DNA of 64,000 nt from assembly GCA_050949055.1 (NCBI GenBank), contig JBMNFA010000001.1, forward strand, positions 992,001 to 1,056,000, read 5' to 3'. The notes under the pieces are model-generated. The model searched no databases. It saw nothing but the letters and a program-made list of their open reading frames with translations, and was not told where the DNA came from. Within the stretch, counting starts at the first letter, position 1. Each line of letters begins with the position of its first letter. A program made the translations under genes and the position numbers. This stretch comes from JAEZJZ01 sp050949055. Its GTDB lineage: Bacteria > Bacillota > UBA994 > UBA5500. Below, one piece after another: positions 1-8,532 of this stretch.

Positions 1-1001
1 ATCAGCAGATAATCATCCGGAAAGTAATCCAACAGCGTATACGGTGGCTGTCCGGGTGCCCTGCCGTCCAAATGGCGGGAATAGTTCTCTATACCGGAGC
101 AAAACCCTATCTCCCGCATCATCTCCAAATCATAACGGGTGCGCTGCTCCAGCCGCTGTGCCTCCAATAGCTTGCCCTGCTGGCGCAAGAGCGGCAAGCG
201 CTCCTCCAGCTCGGCGGTGATGCTAGCGATAGCCCTCTGCATCTTGTCATCCGAGGTGACGAAGTGGGAGGCCGGGAAAATCAGCACATGGCTGCGCTCT
301 CCCAACACTTCTCCGGTCAGGGTATCGATCTCGGTGATCCTGTCCACCTCGTCGCCGAAGAACTCCACCCTGACAGCCCGCTCGCTCTCCGACGCCGGAA
401 AGACCTCCAGACAATCACCGCGCACGCGGAAGGTGCCGCGGGTAAAGTTGACATCGTTGCGCGTGTACTGGATATCTACCAAGCGACGGAGAACCTCGTC
501 CCGATCCCTGATCATCCCGGGACGCAACGACACACACAGCTTCATGTACTCGTGCGGGTTACCCAAACCGTAGATGCAGGATACGCTGGCCACGATGATC
601 ACATCCCTGCGCTCAAACAGGGCCGCCGTGGCCGAGTGACGCAGCTTGTCGATCTCATCGTTGATCTGCGCATCCTTTTCGATGTAGGTATCGGTAGAAG
701 GGATGTAAGCTTCCGGCTGATAGTAGTCATAATAGCTGACGAAGTATTCCACCGCGTTGTGCGGGAAGAACTCGCGAAACTCGCTACACAACTGTGCAGC
801 TAGGGTCTTGTTGTGCGCCAATACCAAGGTGGGCTTTTGCACCTGCTGGATGACGTTGGCTATGGTGAAGGTCTTGCCCGAGCCGGTGACGCCCAACAGC
901 GTCTGGGCAGGAGCCCCCTGCTGAATCGCTTGCGCCAGGCGGGCGATGGCCTGCGGTTGGTCGCCTGTAGGGCGAAAATCTGAAACTAGTTGAAACATCA
1001 T
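1..1001 (-). CDS. uvrB: UvrABC system protein B, C-terminal part outside window
   Basis: Excinuclease ABC subunit B, the damage-verifying helicase-like subunit of nucleotide excision repair in the cytoplasm. About 333 N-terminal residues are visible, half of the usual ~660. The protein begins MMFQLVSDFRPTGDQPQAIA, followed by the Walker A region LLGVTGSGKTFT near residue 40. The family's beta-hairpin region follows (YYDYYQPEAYIPSTDTYIEK) and then VASVSCIYGLGNP. The reading frame is open to base 1, so the gene continues beyond the left edge. Two ATGs lie in tandem at 1001 and 998, preceded by GGGGGAGGAC; I used the outer one. In B. subtilis uvrB also lies near minJ, ftsX and ftsE, as it does here. 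Confidence 0.97.
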   Translation of the reverse strand, partial: MMFQLVSDFRPTGDQPQAIARLAQAIQQGAPAQTLLGVTGSGKTFTIANVIQQVQKPTLVLAHNKTLAAQLCSEFREFFPHNAVEYFVSYYDYYQPEAYIPSTDTYIEKDAQINDEIDKLRHSATAALFERRDVIIVASVSCIYGLGNPHEYMKLCVSLRPGMIRDRDEVLRRLVDIQYTRNDVNFTRGTFRVRGDCLEVFPASESERAVRVEFFGDEVDRITEIDTLTGEVLGERSHVLIFPASHFVTSDDKMQRAIASITAELEERLPLLRQQGKLLEAQRLEQRTRYDLEMMREIGFCSGIENYSRHLDGRAPGQPPYTLLDYFPDDYLL

Positions 1002-1112
1002 AGTCCTCCCCCGTGTGGAGCTGTTGAGCTACTCGTTACCGTGCGGCTGACAGCTCCTGCAAGAACACGTCTCCATGACATGCCCCAGAGTATATCATTA
1101 TTCTATCGCAAG

Positions 1113-1152
1113 ACAGCAACAGGAGCGAATGTATTTTCGCCCCTGTTGCTGT
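1113..1152 (-). terminator. hairpin between MinJ-like gene and uvrB
   Basis: A 17-bp stem is formed by ACAGCAACAGGAGCGAA and a near-perfect complement with one G-T pair, closing a short loop. It lies downstream of the PDZ gene and upstream of uvrB. The T-tract on the minus strand is poor, so termination may be weak. Confidence 0.5.
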
Positions 1153-1179
1153 TTCATCTCCTGATTATTGAGCGCGGGT

Positions 1180-2463
1180 TCATTCTCCGGATAGACGGCG
1201 CTGCTGCCACTGGCGCCACAACCACAGCAACGGGCTGCGCAAGCGTGACTCCACGTAGCTGTGCGCTGAACTGTCGGGAACCAGCAGCAACCCCGGCTCA
1301 GACAGCGGACCAGGCGGCAGCTGGACGATTGATCGCCTGCCCGACGCCCGCAACACGGTCAAACGCAGCCCCACCCCGGCACTCTCTGCCTGCTGCGCTG
1401 CGTGGTTCAGATCCAGTTGCTCCTGCCAGGCAGCACCACTCGACAAAGGCTGATCGTTCACTGCCAGGATCACGTCCCGCGGACGCAGGCCCACCCGCTT
1501 GGCCCATCCATCGGGCAGCACCTCCATCACCATCACCCCTGGACCGCGATGCTGCCAAAGCGCTCGCCCCGTCTGTTCCTGGCGATTGCCTAAAACGATC
1601 AGCAACTCGTGGCCAAAGGGAGAGAAGATGGCTGCCGCCCACAACCAGCCCGGTTGTCGGTTCCCCAGCCAAGCCAACCCCAACAGGATGAGACTGAACA
1701 GCACTAACCTTGCTGCCGATTGCCGCACCTTCGCCCGGGGAGAGGCGGTCACAGCCAAGTCGCCATATCCCAACGCCGCCAGCAGCGGAATCATGTACAA
1801 AGTGAAATCTCCTGATAGGGGTGCCCCCAGCGGCCGGATCAGGGGCCACCAATCTGGCATGGGGATGCCAGCCCCATTTCCCCCTATTGCGTGGGGGATA
1901 AATACCAAAGCCAACATGGGCAAGGGCCAGAATACCTGCAGGGTGTAGCCCCCCACCACGTGCCCGTCCTCCCGCCGCACATACACCGGAGAAGCCAGCC
2001 GAGGGCCGGACAGAAGCATCAGCACGCTTTCCACGATATGCAACACGGCTACCAATCCCAACAGCGAAGCCACGTCAATCTGCGGCCAGCCGAACAGCAA
2101 ATGGCTGATGGCCAGCAGGCCACCGGAATAGGCGAAGCAGATCAGGCGCATATCGACCAGTGCCAAGGCGAGGGAACCGTACATCACATAGCTGACCCAC
2201 TGGGTGGAGATAGCCACCCCCACCCCCGTAAGCAACAGGCTGCCCACCAAGCCTCCGATCAAGCCCAGGCCGACAGAGATCAATACCCGCTGGGGCAGAG
2301 CATGCCGCACCCGGCCAAACAGAGCCAGTTCCATCTTCTGCGCCCGGTAATATTGCCAACTGATCAAGGCACCCACTCCCAGCAGCACCCAAGCGGTGTT
2401 GCCGTTGAGATAGCTGGGCAACGATAGCAGATACATTCTGGCTATTTTCCCTAATGGGGGCAT
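1180..2463 (-). CDS. MinJ-like membrane protein with C-terminal PDZ domain
   Basis: Polytopic membrane protein of 427 residues. About seven to eight hydrophobic segments occupy residues 10-300. A PDZ domain follows (region VMVMEVLPDGWAKRVGLRPR, then DVILAVNDQPL). The architecture and position next to uvrB and ftsEX match B. subtilis MinJ, which links DivIVA to MinD and places the division machinery. That role is inferred from architecture and synteny, because MinJ sequences diverge quickly. I chose ATG 2463 because GGAGGTG sits nine bases upstream; an in-frame ATG 21 bases further out lacks a ribosome binding site. It could also be a generic PDZ membrane protein of unknown role. Confidence 0.75.
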   Translation of the reverse strand: MPPLGKIARMYLLSLPSYLNGNTAWVLLGVGALISWQYYRAQKMELALFGRVRHALPQRVLISVGLGLIGGLVGSLLLTGVGVAISTQWVSYVMYGSLALALVDMRLICFAYSGGLLAISHLLFGWPQIDVASLLGLVAVLHIVESVLMLLSGPRLASPVYVRREDGHVVGGYTLQVFWPLPMLALVFIPHAIGGNGAGIPMPDWWPLIRPLGAPLSGDFTLYMIPLLAALGYGDLAVTASPRAKVRQSAARLVLFSLILLGLAWLGNRQPGWLWAAAIFSPFGHELLIVLGNRQEQTGRALWQHRGPGVMVMEVLPDGWAKRVGLRPRDVILAVNDQPLSSGAAWQEQLDLNHAAQQAESAGVGLRLTVLRASGRRSIVQLPPGPLSEPGLLLVPDSSAHSYVESRLRSPLLWLWRQWQQRRLSGE

Positions 2464-2956
2464 CGGTCTCACACCTCCGCTCACACATTCCTGCCGATAG
2501 TAGAATTATACACAAGCGCGGAGCCAGTTACCACTTTACACCTGTAGGAACAGGGCGGAGCGGTGGGGACAGTGACTAGGCACGCAGGCCTGACCAGCAC
2601 CTAGGGCGGGACGGTGGGGGCAAGCGCTCCTCGCTGCAGCGGCGGGACAATGCCATATTCCCACTGGGGCAGCGACGGAGGTCAGGCTCTGCGTGCAACA
2701 GTCACATTGGCTGCCCATTCAAAGAGCGAACGAGGATGGAGCAAAGGCAGCAGTTGTTTGAGTCGCCCCTGTTGTTCCGGCTTGGGTAAAGTAATGAACG
2801 GCCCCTTTTGGATCAGGTAGGTCTCACGATAGACGGGGACGAGTTCTGCTGCCGCCAGCCGAAGTGAGCTCATCCATTAGCTCGGCAGACAGTGACTAGG
2901 CACGCAGGCCTGACCAGCACCTGACAGGAAAGCCAGTCCCGCTTCCTCTTAGCAGA
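2464..2956. other. non-coding stretch where a CtpA/CtpB protease gene often lies
   Basis: About 490 bases without a convincing gene. A 63-codon minus-strand frame (2682-2873) has no clear ribosome binding site or recognised similarity. The stretch contains two copies of a 34-bp direct repeat. In B. subtilis the S41 protease gene ctpB sits between minJ and ftsX; no such gene or recognisable remnant is visible here. Confidence 0.5.
2569..2922. repeat. pair of perfect 34-bp direct repeats
   Basis: Copies at 2569-2602 and 2889-2922 are identical over 34 bases, beginning ACAGTGACTAGGCACGCAGG and ending CCAGCACCT. They bracket about 286 bases. A diverged copy of the core (GTGACTAGGCATGTCGGCC) occurs at 6366-6393 in the ftsE-rnj intergenic region, so this looks like a dispersed repeat family rather than a local duplication alone. 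Confidence 0.85.
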
Positions 2957-2988
2957 CAAAAGAGAAAGCAGCCGGATGAATCCGACTG
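2957..2988 (-). terminator. Rho-independent terminator of ftsE-ftsX-M23 operon
   Basis: On the minus strand a 9-bp stem (CAGTCGGAT / ATCCGGCTG, one G-T pair, two-base loop) is followed by CTTTCTCTTTT. It lies just past the stop codon of the M23 gene at 2996. Confidence 0.75.
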
Positions 2989-2995
2989 TTCCAGG

Positions 2996-4150
2996 CTATG
3001 GTTTCACATAATCTAGAGGATTAACTTTTGCTCCATCTATCCTATACTCAAAGTGCAGATGCGGCCCGGTGCTGAAGCCGGTACTTCCCGCCTTGGAAAT
3101 CTGCTGGCCTTTGAGTACCTTGTCGTTGGTTTTCACCAGCAACACCGAATTGTGGGCATAAACGGTGGAAATGCTCTTGCCGTTGGCGTTCTTGCCGTGA
3201 TCGATAATCACTACCTGACCGTAATCACCCAACCAGCCGGAATAGAGCACAGTTCCATTGTCTACCGCGACGATCTTCGCCCCCATCGGCGAACCGATAT
3301 CTACCCCGGCGTGGAAGCTGCGCTTGCCCAGCAGCGTACGCCAACCATAGGGTGAGTTGATCTTTTTGTAGCCCGGCGCTGGCCAGGTGTATGTTCCGGT
3401 GCCGACAGCACCGCCCGGGCTGTTCGCCTGAGCTTCCCTGATCAGCCGTTCCAGCTCTTTCTCAGTCTGCTCCAGCTTGGCCAGCGCAGCCGCATAGGAA
3501 GCGCTGTCGCTGGTCAGCTTCTGCATATAGCTGGTGCGATCAGCTTTGCGCGAAGCCAGCTGGTTGCGGCTGCGGCTGGTCTCGTTGACCAGCATCTCCA
3601 CTTCCTGACGCCTGCTCTCCAAGTAGGCCTGACGCTCGACTATCTCTTCTCTCTCTATCTTGATCGTGTCCACGATGGCCACGTCCTGACGGACCACCTG
3701 CTTCAGCAGCCCAACGCGATTGATCAGGTCGCTGAAACTATGGGCATCCAGCAACACTTCCAAATAACTGACGGGGCCGCGCTCATACAGCGCACGGATG
3801 CGGGTCTTGAGCATCTCTTCCCGCTGGGCCAAGTTGTCTTCCGTCTTGGCCAGCTCCGCTTCAGTCGCTTTCAGCTCCGCTTCCGTGGTTGCCAACCGAT
3901 TTTCCAGATAGACCAGCTGTTGTTCCGCCTGGCTGATCTCCTTGTCCAAGCGGTTGATCTCGGAGGTCACCGTCTTGGCCGCCTTGTTGGCGGAGTTGAT
4001 CTTCTGCTCCAACTGCTGTATCTCTTTCTGTATCTTCTGGTATTCCGCTTGCTTGCTGGCCAAGTCATCCGCCGCCAGCACCGGCAGCGTCAAGGCTACA
4101 ACCAAGCAGAGCGCCACAGCGATAGTGATGGTGCGTCGCAAACCTGCCAA
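2996..4150 (-). CDS. EnvC/CwlO-like M23 peptidoglycan hydrolase with coiled coil
   Basis: Secreted protein of 384 residues. A signal peptide (residues 1-27, ending LPVLAAD) is followed by a long heptad-rich coiled coil (about 30-240) and a C-terminal LytM/M23 domain. Zinc and catalytic residues are visible: H280 and D284 in SFHAGVDIGSP, H333 in VYAHNS, and H364/H366 in GPHLHFEYR. All expected M23 residues are present, so it should be an active endopeptidase rather than a degenerate activator. Lying directly after ftsX, it is the likely hydrolase controlled by FtsEX, as CwlO, PcsB or EnvC are elsewhere. That pairing is inferred from context and the coiled-coil/M23 layout. The start is TTG with GGGGGGAG just upstream. 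Confidence 0.92.
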   Translation of the reverse strand: MAGLRRTITIAVALCLVVALTLPVLAADDLASKQAEYQKIQKEIQQLEQKINSANKAAKTVTSEINRLDKEISQAEQQLVYLENRLATTEAELKATEAELAKTEDNLAQREEMLKTRIRALYERGPVSYLEVLLDAHSFSDLINRVGLLKQVVRQDVAIVDTIKIEREEIVERQAYLESRRQEVEMLVNETSRSRNQLASRKADRTSYMQKLTSDSASYAAALAKLEQTEKELERLIREAQANSPGGAVGTGTYTWPAPGYKKINSPYGWRTLLGKRSFHAGVDIGSPMGAKIVAVDNGTVLYSGWLGDYGQVVIIDHGKNANGKSISTVYAHNSVLLVKTNDKVLKGQQISKAGSTGFSTGPHLHFEYRIDGAKVNPLDYVKP

Positions 4151-4252
4151 TTGTCTCCCCCCTTTCCCTTAGGTTTGGATCATAAGCATGGGCTACGAAC
4201 GCCGTCCGCCTGCCCACTTCGCTTGTGCTTTGTATCTTAGGATGCAGCGGGT

Positions 4253-5140
4253 TTACACCCGCAAGAAGCGGCGCAGTGAAACCGTGCTGCCTAAAACGCC
4301 GATAGCCACCCCGATACCCACCACCCAAGCACCGGTGGTGAGCAGCAATGGCCAAGGTTGGACCAAAGGCAAGAAAGGCATGGACAGCGCCAGCGTCTCG
4401 ACAGCAGCCGGATATAGCCAGACCATCAGACCCCAGGAAATCAGGGATCCGGTAAGACCCAGCACCATGCCTTCAATGATGAAGGGCCAGCGGATGAACC
4501 AATCGGTGGCACCCACATACTTCATGATGCTGATTTCCCGCCGGCGGGCGAACACGGTGATACGAATGGTGTTGGAAATGATGAACAAGGCAGCTATGGC
4601 CAAACCGATCATCAGTCCGACAGCTATCAGCCGCACGATGCGAGTGATGGCAAACAGCTTCTCCACCACTCCCTGGCCATAAATCACCTCCGCCACCCCC
4701 GAGAAAGTCTGGATCTGCGGAACCACTTCCAGCACATGCTGCGGTTCATGGGTGGCCAGTTCGAAGCCGTTGCGCAAGGGGTTAGCCATTTCCAGACCTG
4801 CTAAGAAATCAGCACTCTCGCCGTACCAGTCCCGCAAACGCAACAATGCCTCCTCTTTGCTCACATATTTCACCGTGGCGATCTGGGGCATGGCGGTGAA
4901 TTCCTGCGCCAACTGATCGATCTGTGCGCTGGTCAGTTCATCCTGCAGGTAAACGGATATCTCCACCTGCGATTCCAGGCTGCCGGCCAGATTAGTCAGG
5001 TTGTTGGCAAACAGCAGGAAAATGGCCACGATCAACATGGTCACGGCTACGGTGCCGATTGAGGCAACTGTCATCCAACTGTTGCGCCACATGCTGACTA
5101 ACGATTGCTTGCCAAACTGGCCCCACGTTCTAATCTTCAT
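4253..5140 (-). CDS. ftsX: cell-division ABC transporter permease-like protein FtsX
   Basis: Membrane partner of FtsE; 295 residues. One transmembrane segment lies near residues 22-45, followed by an extracellular domain (about 50-160) and three further membrane segments in the C-terminal FtsX domain (about 165-285). In Gram-positive bacteria FtsEX does not transport a solute but transmits ATP hydrolysis to a peptidoglycan hydrolase outside. The M23 gene immediately downstream is the obvious client. The chosen ATG (5140, MKIRTWGQFGKQ) lies inside the end of ftsE, giving an 11-base overlap typical of translational coupling, with GGGGGT about ten bases upstream. Confidence 0.95.
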   Translation of the reverse strand: MKIRTWGQFGKQSLVSMWRNSWMTVASIGTVAVTMLIVAIFLLFANNLTNLAGSLESQVEISVYLQDELTSAQIDQLAQEFTAMPQIATVKYVSKEEALLRLRDWYGESADFLAGLEMANPLRNGFELATHEPQHVLEVVPQIQTFSGVAEVIYGQGVVEKLFAITRIVRLIAVGLMIGLAIAALFIISNTIRITVFARRREISIMKYVGATDWFIRWPFIIEGMVLGLTGSLISWGLMVWLYPAAVETLALSMPFLPLVQPWPLLLTTGAWVVGIGVAIGVLGSTVSLRRFLRV

Positions 5141-5816
5141 ATCCGTAAGACCCCCTGTGCTCGTCACGCACAATCCGGCCAGCTTCCAGAGCGACCACCC
5201 GCTTGCGCATGGAATCGACGATGTTCTTGGCGTGGGTGACCATCAGCACAGTGGTCCCCTGCGAATTGATGTCCTGCAGCAGGTGCATAATTCCCCAAGC
5301 AGTCTCCGGATCCAGATTGCCGGTGGGCTCGTCCGCCAACAGCACATAAGGCTGATTGACGATGGCCCGAGCCAGCGCCACCCGTTGCTGCTCGCCTCCA
5401 GACAGCTCTCGGGGCAGATGCTTGGCTTTTCCGCCCAGCCCCACCATCTCCAGCACTTCTGGCACCCGCTTGCGAATGGCCCGTCCAGGGGCCTCCACCA
5501 CCCGCATGGCAAACCCCACGTTCTCCTCCACCGTCCAATTGGGCATCAAGCGAAAATCCTGGAAGACCACCCCTATCTGCCGCCGCAGGTACGGTATCTG
5601 ACGGAGCCTCAGTTCATTCACAGCCTTGCCGTTGACGACGATCTGCCCTTTGCTTGGCTTCTCCTCCGCCAACAGCAACTTGGTCAGGGTAGTCTTACCG
5701 GCCCCGCTGGGGCCGACGATAAAGACGAATTCGCCTTTGTTCACCTTCAGATTCACGTCGCGCAGTGCGACAACACCATTCCCATATATCTTACTGACAG
5801 AGTAAAGCTCGATCAC
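5130..5816 (-). CDS. ftsE: cell-division ATP-binding protein FtsE
   Basis: Cytoplasmic ABC ATPase of 228 residues, the normal FtsE length. Walker A GPSGAGKT at 35-42, Q-loop VVFQDFRL near 83-90, signature LSGGEQQR at 138-145, Walker B VLLADEP at 158-164 and the family-typical PTGNLDP. ATP binding drives conformational change in FtsX. The start is GTG with AAGGAGGAAGACAA immediately upstream. First gene of an operon with ftsX and the M23 hydrolase; the stop codon lies inside the ftsX start region. Confidence 0.97.
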   Translation of the reverse strand: MIELYSVSKIYGNGVVALRDVNLKVNKGEFVFIVGPSGAGKTTLTKLLLAEEKPSKGQIVVNGKAVNELRLRQIPYLRRQIGVVFQDFRLMPNWTVEENVGFAMRVVEAPGRAIRKRVPEVLEMVGLGGKAKHLPRELSGGEQQRVALARAIVNQPYVLLADEPTGNLDPETAWGIMHLLQDINSQGTTVLMVTHAKNIVDSMRKRVVALEAGRIVRDEHRGSYGYED

Positions 5817-6646
5817 TTGTCTTCCTCCTTGTACCTGACACGACCTTGCCTACGCAGCACTCACAGGGTGACGGATCTAGCGCAAATCGGGCAGCTAGTG
5901 TCAGTCAAGTTGGTGTCTTAGCAGCCGCGCAAGCACTGCTGCGTACACCGGTTGCTGGGCAGCTCAGATATCCCACATCTGGTTCAGTTGCTCAATACAG
6001 CGATCCACCCCCATCTGTTCGACATTAGGATACATAATTCCTTGTCGGATGCCGCCGAAAATGCTCGCCTAATTATGTCATTTTTGCCAGCCGGTCAACC
6101 CGGCCAGCGGTCAATTGCGGCGAATAGTTGGGCACCAGCACTTGCGATCGGACTTCTCTATGTTAAAATGAAGTAATTGACGCGCGCGTCCTAGGAATTG
6201 CATACAGGCCCCGTTGGCCAAAATTCCTAGCCTGACGGCCCGGAGTTGCTTCAAATTGCTGGATAGTTGGGAACAATAGTGAATAACAGCTGTTAGTTGC
6301 CTGAACTAGGCAGCGCTTTCGCCGGCTGCCTGGAACGCAGGTGCTACGTTACTTTGCCGGAGGCACGTGACTAGGCATGTCGGCCTGATCACCTGCGGGA
6401 GAGAACCGGCAGCCGCTTGCTGCCCCGCTATTCTTTCCGTTGCTCAGGCCTGGCGATAGGTATGGGCTTGTCCCAGGACCCGCGACACACAAGCTGATAG
6501 TTGCTTCCAACAAGTGATTTGTTCCTCGCAACATCCTCGGATTTTGCGGGGAGGGGTGGCCACTGTTTTCTTGCAGCATCGTTTTGTTCCCGCAACATCC
6601 CGGATATTGCTGACAGGTTCAAAATTAGAAAGAGGTAGATAAGACA
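5817..6646. promoter_or_regulatory. 830-bp divergent intergenic region between ftsE and rnj
   Basis: No credible gene. It must hold the promoters of ftsE (minus) and rnj (plus). A possible plus-strand promoter TTGCGA-16-TAAAAT is near 6143-6170, which would give a leader of about 470 bases. Other structure: an inverted repeat CTAGGAATT/AATTCCTAG (6191-6199, 6222-6230), a diverged copy of the 34-bp repeat (6366-6393), and two near-identical 22-24-base boxes, TTGTTCCTCGCAACATCC at 6519 and TTGTTCCCGCAACATCC at 6584, just before rnj. Confidence 0.4.
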
Positions 6647-8308
6647 GTGAGTAACGAAACGACAGTGCAAATCATCCCCTTGGGCGGCATCGGGGAGATT
6701 GGCAAGAACATGTTCGTGGTGCAATGCCGCGAAGACATCATGATCATTGATGCCGGTTTGAAATTCCCAGAAGACGAAATGCTGGGGATCGATTTCGTCA
6801 TTCCCAACATCAGCTATCTGGTGGAAAACCAGAAGAAGGTCCGAGGCATTGTGCTCACCCATGGGCACGAAGACCATATCGGTGCTATTCCCTTCATTTT
6901 GAAGCAGATCAGCCTGCCCATTTACGGCAGCCGCCTCACCTTAGGCATCCTGAAAGGCAAACTGGAGGAGCATGGGTTACAGGCGGACTTGCATGAGGTG
7001 CGAGCCGGGGATGAAGTGAAGCTGGGCAAGAATTTCAAAGTAGGTTTCATTGCCAACAATCACAGCGTTCCTGATGGATTGGCCATGGCCGTAGAAACAC
7101 CGCTGGGCGTGATCCTGCACAGCGGCGACTTCAAGCTGGACCAGACCCCGGTGGACGGTCGGATCACGGATTATCGGGCTCTAGTGGATTACGGCCGCAA
7201 AGGCGTACTGGCTCTGCTCTGTGATAGCACCAACGCCCATCGGCCTGGTTACACTCCATCGGAACGGGTGGTGGGGCGCACCTTCGACGCCATCTTCAAC
7301 CAGACCAGAGACCGCATCTTCATCGCCACCTTCGCATCCAACATCCATCGCATCCAACAAGCTCTGGATGTAGCCATGCAGTATGGCCGCAAGGTAGCGG
7401 TGGTAGGGCGCAGCATGGTCAACAACGTGCGGGTGGCTCGCGAATTGGGATATCTTAATTTCCCTGAAGAGATCCTGGTGGAACCGGACGAGATCAACCG
7501 CTATCCCGCCCATAAGGTGCTGATCTTGACCACCGGCAGCCAGGGAGAGCCCCTGTCCGGATTGGCACGGATGGCCAATCAAAACCATAACAAGCTGAGT
7601 ATCGTGCCGGGGGACACCGTGATTCTCTCCTCCACGCCGGTACCTGGCAACGAGAAACTGGTCAACAGGGTGATCGATGGCTTGTCCCGGGCAGGCGCGC
7701 TGGTCATCTCGCAGGGAACGGCTGACGTCCACGTCTCCGGTCATGCCAGCCAAGAGGAGCTGAAGCTATTGCTCAACCTGGTGCAGCCCAAGTACGCGAT
7801 TCCGGTGCACGGCGAATACCGCCACATGAGCGCCTTCGCCCGACTGGCGAAGGAAGTCGGCATTCCGGAAGAGAACATCTTCGTCATGGCCAACGGCGAC
7901 ATTTTGGAATTCACCCAGAAAGACGCTCGCATCAGAGGCAAAGTTCCTTCAGGCGTGGTGCTGGTGGATGGTTTGGGCATCGGCGACGTGGGCAACGTGG
8001 TGCTGCGCGACCGGCAGCAGTTGGCCCAAGATGGCGTGTTAGTGGTGGTGATGACCATCGATAAGGCCAGCCAGACGATCAAAGCGGGCCCAGATATCAT
8101 CACCCGCGGCTTCGTCTATGTCCGCGAATCGGAGGACCTGATCGCGCAAGCGGAGGAGCAGGTCAAAAAGAGCTTGGAGACTTGCCTCAAGGGTGCCAAT
8201 GCCGACTGGTCGACACTGAAGGCGGCAACCAAAGACGCCTTGTCCAGCTTCCTCTTTGAGCGTACCCGGCGTCGACCGATGATCCTACCGATCATCATGG
8301 AGGTTTAG
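6647..8308 (+). CDS. rnj: ribonuclease J
   Basis: Metallo-beta-lactamase/beta-CASP ribonuclease of 553 residues, the usual length for RNase J1/J2. The N-terminal zinc motif THGHEDHIGAIP lies at about 71-82. Later motifs include HSGDFKLDQTPVDG, DSTNAHRPG and the phosphate-binding VSGHASQEELK. The C-terminal domain (about 450-553) is present. The family combines 5'-3' exonuclease and endonuclease activity in mRNA decay and rRNA maturation. Start GTG at 6647 with AGAGGT upstream. It is transcribed alone and ends in a strong terminator. With one gene visible I cannot say whether it is J1 or J2. Confidence 0.96.
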   Translation: MSNETTVQIIPLGGIGEIGKNMFVVQCREDIMIIDAGLKFPEDEMLGIDFVIPNISYLVENQKKVRGIVLTHGHEDHIGAIPFILKQISLPIYGSRLTLGILKGKLEEHGLQADLHEVRAGDEVKLGKNFKVGFIANNHSVPDGLAMAVETPLGVILHSGDFKLDQTPVDGRITDYRALVDYGRKGVLALLCDSTNAHRPGYTPSERVVGRTFDAIFNQTRDRIFIATFASNIHRIQQALDVAMQYGRKVAVVGRSMVNNVRVARELGYLNFPEEILVEPDEINRYPAHKVLILTTGSQGEPLSGLARMANQNHNKLSIVPGDTVILSSTPVPGNEKLVNRVIDGLSRAGALVISQGTADVHVSGHASQEELKLLLNLVQPKYAIPVHGEYRHMSAFARLAKEVGIPEENIFVMANGDILEFTQKDARIRGKVPSGVVLVDGLGIGDVGNVVLRDRQQLAQDGVLVVVMTIDKASQTIKAGPDIITRGFVYVRESEDLIAQAEEQVKKSLETCLKGANADWSTLKAATKDALSSFLFERTRRRPMILPIIMEV

Positions 8309-8310
8309 TT

Positions 8311-8427
8311 GGGAAGCGTGAAGTGTGATGTGGGATGGGCGATGTGCGATGTGGGTTGTGTGAAGTGAGATAAGGGAAGCGAGTCACCCCGCGTTTTTGC
8401 TGGAAGCGCGGACGTGACTCGCTTTTT
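8311..8427 (+). terminator. terminator of rnj, preceded by GATGTG-rich low-complexity stretch
   Basis: A stem AAGCGAGTCAC / GTGACTCGCTT (8377-8387 and 8414-8424), extended by an internal CCGCG/CGCGG, runs into TTTTT. It serves rnj. Bases 8311-8370 before it contain several degenerate GATGTG/GAAGTGTG units of no evident function. Confidence 0.85.
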
Positions 8428-8532
8428 CAGTAACTAGGAGGCTTGGCAGATATCCACTATAGGCGTGGAGCCTATGCGCCTGACAGCCGTTGCGGAAGTC
8501 ATGGAAAGCTTGGCTGCAGTGCTGACCCAAGG

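Noticed and set aside
2682..2873. 63-codon frame between the 34-bp direct repeats
   Set aside because: No ribosome binding site and no family recognised; possibly a remnant, but not supportable as a gene.
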